A model generated the notes under the pieces. That model was given only the letters and a program-made list of their open reading frames with translations, was not told the DNA's origin and made no database searches. From assembly GCA_937983055.1 (NCBI GenBank), contig CALJLA010000296.1, forward strand, positions 1 to 9,048: a stretch of DNA of 9,048 nt, given 5' to 3'. The DNA is from an uncultured Pseudomonadota bacterium (lineage in GTDB: Bacteria > Pseudomonadota > Gammaproteobacteria > Burkholderiales > Eutrophovitaceae). The position numbers and the translations under genes are program-made. Position 1 is the first letter of the stretch; the number at the start of each line of letters is the position of its first letter. Positions 6,713 to 9,048 of the stretch are shown one piece after another.

Positions 6713-7407
6713 TGGGACGCCGGAGTCCTGGCGCAGATCCAGCCGACCACCGATCGGGCGCCGCGCCGCTTCAGCACGCGGGCCAGTTCGTCTAGCGTGG
6801 CGCCGGTGGTGAGCACATCGTCGACGACCGCGACCGCCAGGCCCGACAGATCCTGCTCGCAGCGAAAAGCGCCGCGCACGTTCTTGCGGCGCTCTTTCCA
6901 CGGCAGTGACGCTTGGGGAGCGCCGATCGGCAATCGCGTGGCGAGCCCTGTATCCGGCCTGAGGCCGAATTCGCGGCAGGCGAGCCGTGCGATTTCCATA
7001 GCCTGATTGAAGCCGCGCGCGCGCAGGTGGGCGTGGGACACCGGCATGGCCAGCACGCGGTCGGGATAGGGTTCCTGCTCCAGGCGCTGGGCAAGACAGT
7101 AGGCCAGCGGACGGGCAGCGAACAGTTGCCGGCGGTACTTGAGTGCCGACACCAGGCCGTCGACCGGGTGCCCATATTCCAGCGCCGTCACAACCCGATC
7201 GAAAGACGGCGGTTCCGACAGGCAGCGGCCACAGAGCCGGTCTTCCGGCGTGGGCACGGCGCATACCGGGCATTGCGGGGCCTGCAGCTGGGGCAGCGAG
7301 GCAAAGCAGCCCGCGCACAGCCCCGATTCGCCGGCACGGCCGGCGCACAAAGCGCAGGCGACCGGCAGAAACCGGCGCACAAGTGCGGCAATACTGTCAG
7401 AAAACAT
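6709..7407 (-). CDS. comF: ComF family protein (phosphoribosyltransferase fold)
   Basis: This 232-residue cytoplasmic protein is of the ComF/GntX family. The N-terminal region carries four CxxC pairs (C18/C21, C31/C34, C46/C49, C59/C62), expected to bind zinc. The C-terminal part is a type I phosphoribosyltransferase-like domain. It has the ComF segment beginning MPVSH (121-125) and continuing RARGFNQA (129-136), and a PRPP-loop motif VVDDVLTTGAT (194-204). ComF is needed for DNA uptake in naturally competent bacteria such as Bacillus and Haemophilus, where it works with the helicase-like uptake machinery. In many non-competent species its role is unknown, and no enzymatic reaction is established. 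It is transcribed away from bioB and converges on mshN. No convincing promoter or ribosome-binding site is seen upstream on the minus strand. All key residues are present and the length is normal. Confidence 0.95.
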   Translation of the reverse strand: MFSDSIAALVRRFLPVACALCAGRAGESGLCAGCFASLPQLQAPQCPVCAVPTPEDRLCGRCLSEPPSFDRVVTALEYGHPVDGLVSALKYRRQLFAARPLAYCLAQRLEQEPYPDRVLAMPVSHAHLRARGFNQAMEIARLACREFGLRPDTGLATRLPIGAPQASLPWKERRKNVRGAFRCEQDLSGLAVAVVDDVLTTGATLDELARVLKRRGARSVVGWICARTPASH

Positions 7408-7413
7408 TCGTAT

Positions 7414-7467
7414 GCAGTTTGACAGCCTGCGTTGTTATCCAACATGATCCGCGCAGTTTGCACAGCC
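7414..7467. repeat. Direct repeat pair in the comF-bioB intergenic region
   Basis: GCAGTTTGACAGCC (7414-7427) recurs as GCAGTTTGCACAGCC (7453-7467), identical except for one inserted C. The copies start 39 bases apart and flank the predicted bioB -10 element; the first copy contains the -35 hexamer. This placement would suit a dimeric or cooperative regulator of bioB, comF or both. It does not match the BirA operator or the BioR site I know of. The repeat is seen directly; its function is inference. Confidence 0.4.
7419..7448 (+). promoter_or_regulatory. Candidate bioB promoter
   Basis: A perfect -35 hexamer TTGACA (7419-7424) is followed after 18 bases by CATGAT (7443-7448), which matches TATAAT at four of six positions. 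Transcription would begin near 7455, leaving about 28 bases before the bioB ATG at 7483. This excludes the in-frame TTG 7432 and ATG 7444 as starts if the promoter is real. Evidence is consensus matching only. Confidence 0.5.
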
Positions 7468-7482
7468 CGCCTGTCCCACACC

Positions 7483-8493
7483 ATGAATACCACCACGCAG
7501 GATCTCGCGCCGGACCGGGCGCCGACCAAGGCGCCATGGAGCGTTTCCGATATCGAGGCGCTTTACGCGCTGCCGCTGCCGGACCTGCTCTTCAGGGCTC
7601 AGCAGGTGCATCGCGAGCACTTCTCTTCCGACGAGGTGCAGTTGTCCACCTTGCTGTCGGTGAAGACCGGCGGTTGCCCGGAGGACTGCGGCTACTGTCC
7701 GCAGGCTGCGCGTTACCACACCGGCGTCGAGAACCAGCCGATGCTGTCGGTCGAGGCGGTGGTAAGCGCGGCGCGCGCGGCGAAAGCCGGCGGCGCCACC
7801 CGTTTCTGCATGGGCGCCGCGTGGCGCGGCCCGAAGCAGCGCGACCTGAAAAAGGTCGCCGAAATGGTGACGGCGGTAAAGGCGCTTGGCCTGGAAACCT
7901 GCGCCACCCTCGGATTGCTGCGCGACGGGCAGGCAGAGCAACTGAAGGCCGCCGGTCTCGACTACTACAACCACAACATCGACACCTCTGCCGAGTACTA
8001 CGGGCAGATCATCTCCACTCGGACCCAGGAAGACCGGTTTGGGACATTGCGCAGGGTGCGAGAGGCGGGCCTGTCGGTCTGCTGCGGTGGCATCGTGGGC
8101 ATGGGCGAATCGCGCGCGACGCGGGCGACGCTCATTGCGCAACTGGCGAATCTGGATCCGCAGCCGGAAAGCGTGCCGATCAACAATCTCGTGCAGGTCG
8201 AGGGTACGCCGCTTGCCGGCGCTGGCAAGCTCGACCCGTTCGAGTTCGTGCGCACGATCGCGTGCGCCCGCATCACCATGCCGGCATCGATGGTTCGCCT
8301 GTCGGCGGGGCGAGAGGAGATGTCCGATGAATTGCAGGCGCTCTGTTTCATGGCAGGCGCCAACTCGATTTTCTACGGCGACCGGCTGCTGACCACGGCC
8401 AATCCGCAGGCCGAGCGAGACCGCGCCCTGTTTGCGCGCCTCGGATTGCGGGCGATGCCGGCAGAACAACCGGTATCCGCCTGCCGGGACTGA
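7483..8493 (+). CDS. bioB: Biotin synthase BioB
   Basis: This 336-residue radical-SAM enzyme inserts sulfur into dethiobiotin to make biotin, the last step of the pathway. The SAM-binding 4Fe-4S cysteines are C65, C69 and C72 (GCPEDCGYC, 64-72). By alignment from memory with E. coli BioB (offset 12), the 2Fe-2S ligands are present: C109 (RFCMGAAW), C140 (LETCATLG), C200 (SVCCGG) and R272 (VRLSAGRE). The YYNHNIDT segment (161-168) and the AGANSIFYG segment (291-299) are also conserved. I chose ATG 7483 because it gives a typical length and follows the predicted promoter; ATG 7444 and TTG 7432 remain possible but would overlap the -10 region. No strong Shine-Dalgarno sequence is visible. The next gene, bioF, starts 45 bases after the stop, so the two are probably one operon. 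Confidence 0.98.
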   Translation: MNTTTQDLAPDRAPTKAPWSVSDIEALYALPLPDLLFRAQQVHREHFSSDEVQLSTLLSVKTGGCPEDCGYCPQAARYHTGVENQPMLSVEAVVSAARAAKAGGATRFCMGAAWRGPKQRDLKKVAEMVTAVKALGLETCATLGLLRDGQAEQLKAAGLDYYNHNIDTSAEYYGQIISTRTQEDRFGTLRRVREAGLSVCCGGIVGMGESRATRATLIAQLANLDPQPESVPINNLVQVEGTPLAGAGKLDPFEFVRTIACARITMPASMVRLSAGREEMSDELQALCFMAGANSIFYGDRLLTTANPQAERDRALFARLGLRAMPAEQPVSACRD

Positions 8494-8538
8494 CGGCCCG
8501 GTTGTTGCGGTCGGAATGCGGGGCCTGGCCGGCGCGCA

Positions 8539-9048
8539 ATGAACGATCCTGCCGCAACGCTAGACGAACTGCGCGCCGCCGGCCTCGCGCGCCGTCGTCG
8601 CATCAATGACGGGTCGGCCGGTGTACGTCTGGTGGTGGAGGAACGTGCGCTGCTCGCGTTTGCCAGCAACGATTATCTGGGGCTGGCAGCGGATCCGCGG
8701 GTGATCGAGGCGATGGTCGACGGCGCGCGCCGGTATGGTGCAGGGGCGGGCGCCTCGCACCTCGTCAGCGGACATCATCGTCCCCACCATGAACTGGAAG
8801 AGCGGCTGGCGCGGTTCGTGGGACTGCCGCGGGCGCTCCTGCTGTCGAGCGGATACGCCGCCAATCTCGCCGTGCTGAGCACGCTGGCGGACGCCGGCAG
8901 CGCCATCTTCGCCGATCGGCTCAATCACGCCTCGCTTAACGACGGCATGCTGCTGTCCAGGGCCCGGTTCCATCGCTACCGTCACGGCGACGTCGATCAC
9001 CTCGTGCGTCGACTCCGGCAGGCGTCGGGGCGCCCCAGCATCGTGGTG
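8539..9048 (+). CDS. bioF: 8-amino-7-oxononanoate synthase BioF (partial, 3' end outside window)
   Basis: These are the first 170 codons of a PLP-dependent enzyme of the alpha-oxoamine synthase family. It joins pimeloyl-ACP (or -CoA) with L-alanine to give 8-amino-7-oxononanoate, the first committed step of biotin-ring assembly. Visible family motifs are FASNDYLGLA (41-50), YGAGAGASHLVSGHH (66-80), HELEERLARFVG (84-95), LLSSGYAANLAVL (101-113) and DRLNHASLNDG (126-136). The catalytic PLP lysine lies further on and is not in the window. ATG 8539 gives a normal N-terminus (MNDPAATLDELRAAGLARRR). No clear ribosome-binding site precedes it. It lies in the same frame as bioB, separated by the bioB stop and 15 sense codons. 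The frame is open to the window edge with no sign of damage. Confidence 0.97.
   Translation, partial: MNDPAATLDELRAAGLARRRRINDGSAGVRLVVEERALLAFASNDYLGLAADPRVIEAMVDGARRYGAGAGASHLVSGHHRPHHELEERLARFVGLPRALLLSSGYAANLAVLSTLADAGSAIFADRLNHASLNDGMLLSRARFHRYRHGDVDHLVRRLRQASGRPSIVV

Noticed and set aside
7408..7482. Possible BirA operator (TTGTTATCC at 7432-7440 resembles a half-site)
   Set aside because: The required inverted right half (GGTTACAA type) is missing at any suitable distance, so only a chance half-match is present.
7143..8330. Plus-strand open frame of 395 codons across comF, the intergenic region and bioB
   Set aside because: It runs antisense through comF and then in the wrong frame of bioB. 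The Arg/Gly/Ala-rich product has no recognisable domain.
7435..8469. Minus-strand open frame of 344 codons opposite bioB
   Set aside because: bioB is unambiguous with all cluster ligands in place; the antisense product has no motif and arises from third-position GC bias.

Overview
This window comes from a GC-rich proteobacterium, most likely a betaproteobacterium. I judge this from the strong GC bias at third codon positions and from the types of Msh, ComF and BioB/BioF proteins encoded. I cannot name a genus from sequence alone. It is ordinary chromosomal coding sequence, almost fully packed with genes. I see no tRNA, rRNA, CRISPR array, insertion sequence or phage gene, and no gene-free stretch longer than about 130 bases.

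Layout. (1) Positions 1-127 are an AT-rich leader with a plausible extended -10 promoter. A perfect inverted repeat sits in its spacer. (2) Positions 128-6701, + strand, hold seven tightly packed genes of an MSHA-type (mannose-sensitive haemagglutinin) type IV pilus system: mshI (PilM-like), a PilN-like gene, mshJ (PilO-like), mshK (PilP-like), mshL (secretin lipoprotein), mshM (ExeA-like AAA ATPase) and mshN (membrane-anchored TPR protein). Most junctions are 1-4 base overlaps. The exceptions are mshJ/mshK (2 bases apart) and mshL/mshM (51 bases with a GC-rich hairpin). (3) Positions 6709-7407, - strand, hold comF, a phosphoribosyltransferase-fold protein with eight zinc-ligand-type cysteines. 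It converges on mshN with 7 bases between stop codons. (4) Positions 7408-7482 are a divergent intergenic region with a bioB promoter candidate and a 14/15-base direct repeat. (5) Positions 7483-9048, + strand, hold bioB (biotin synthase) and the first 170 codons of bioF, which runs off the window.

How it works together. The Msh proteins would form the alignment complex linking the inner-membrane pilus motor to the outer-membrane secretin: MshI and the PilN-like, MshJ and MshK proteins make the trans-envelope bridge, MshL the outer-membrane pore, and MshM and MshN are peptidoglycan- or assembly-related accessories. The extension ATPase (mshE), platform protein (mshG) and pilins do not follow mshN as they commonly do, so they must lie to the left of the window, lie elsewhere, or be absent. 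BioB and BioF catalyse the last and an early step of biotin-ring assembly and probably begin a longer bio operon.

I did not find an obviously undescribed system. The most interesting points are the separation of the Msh assembly module from its motor and pilin genes, its abutment to comF, and the two small regulatory-looking repeats.
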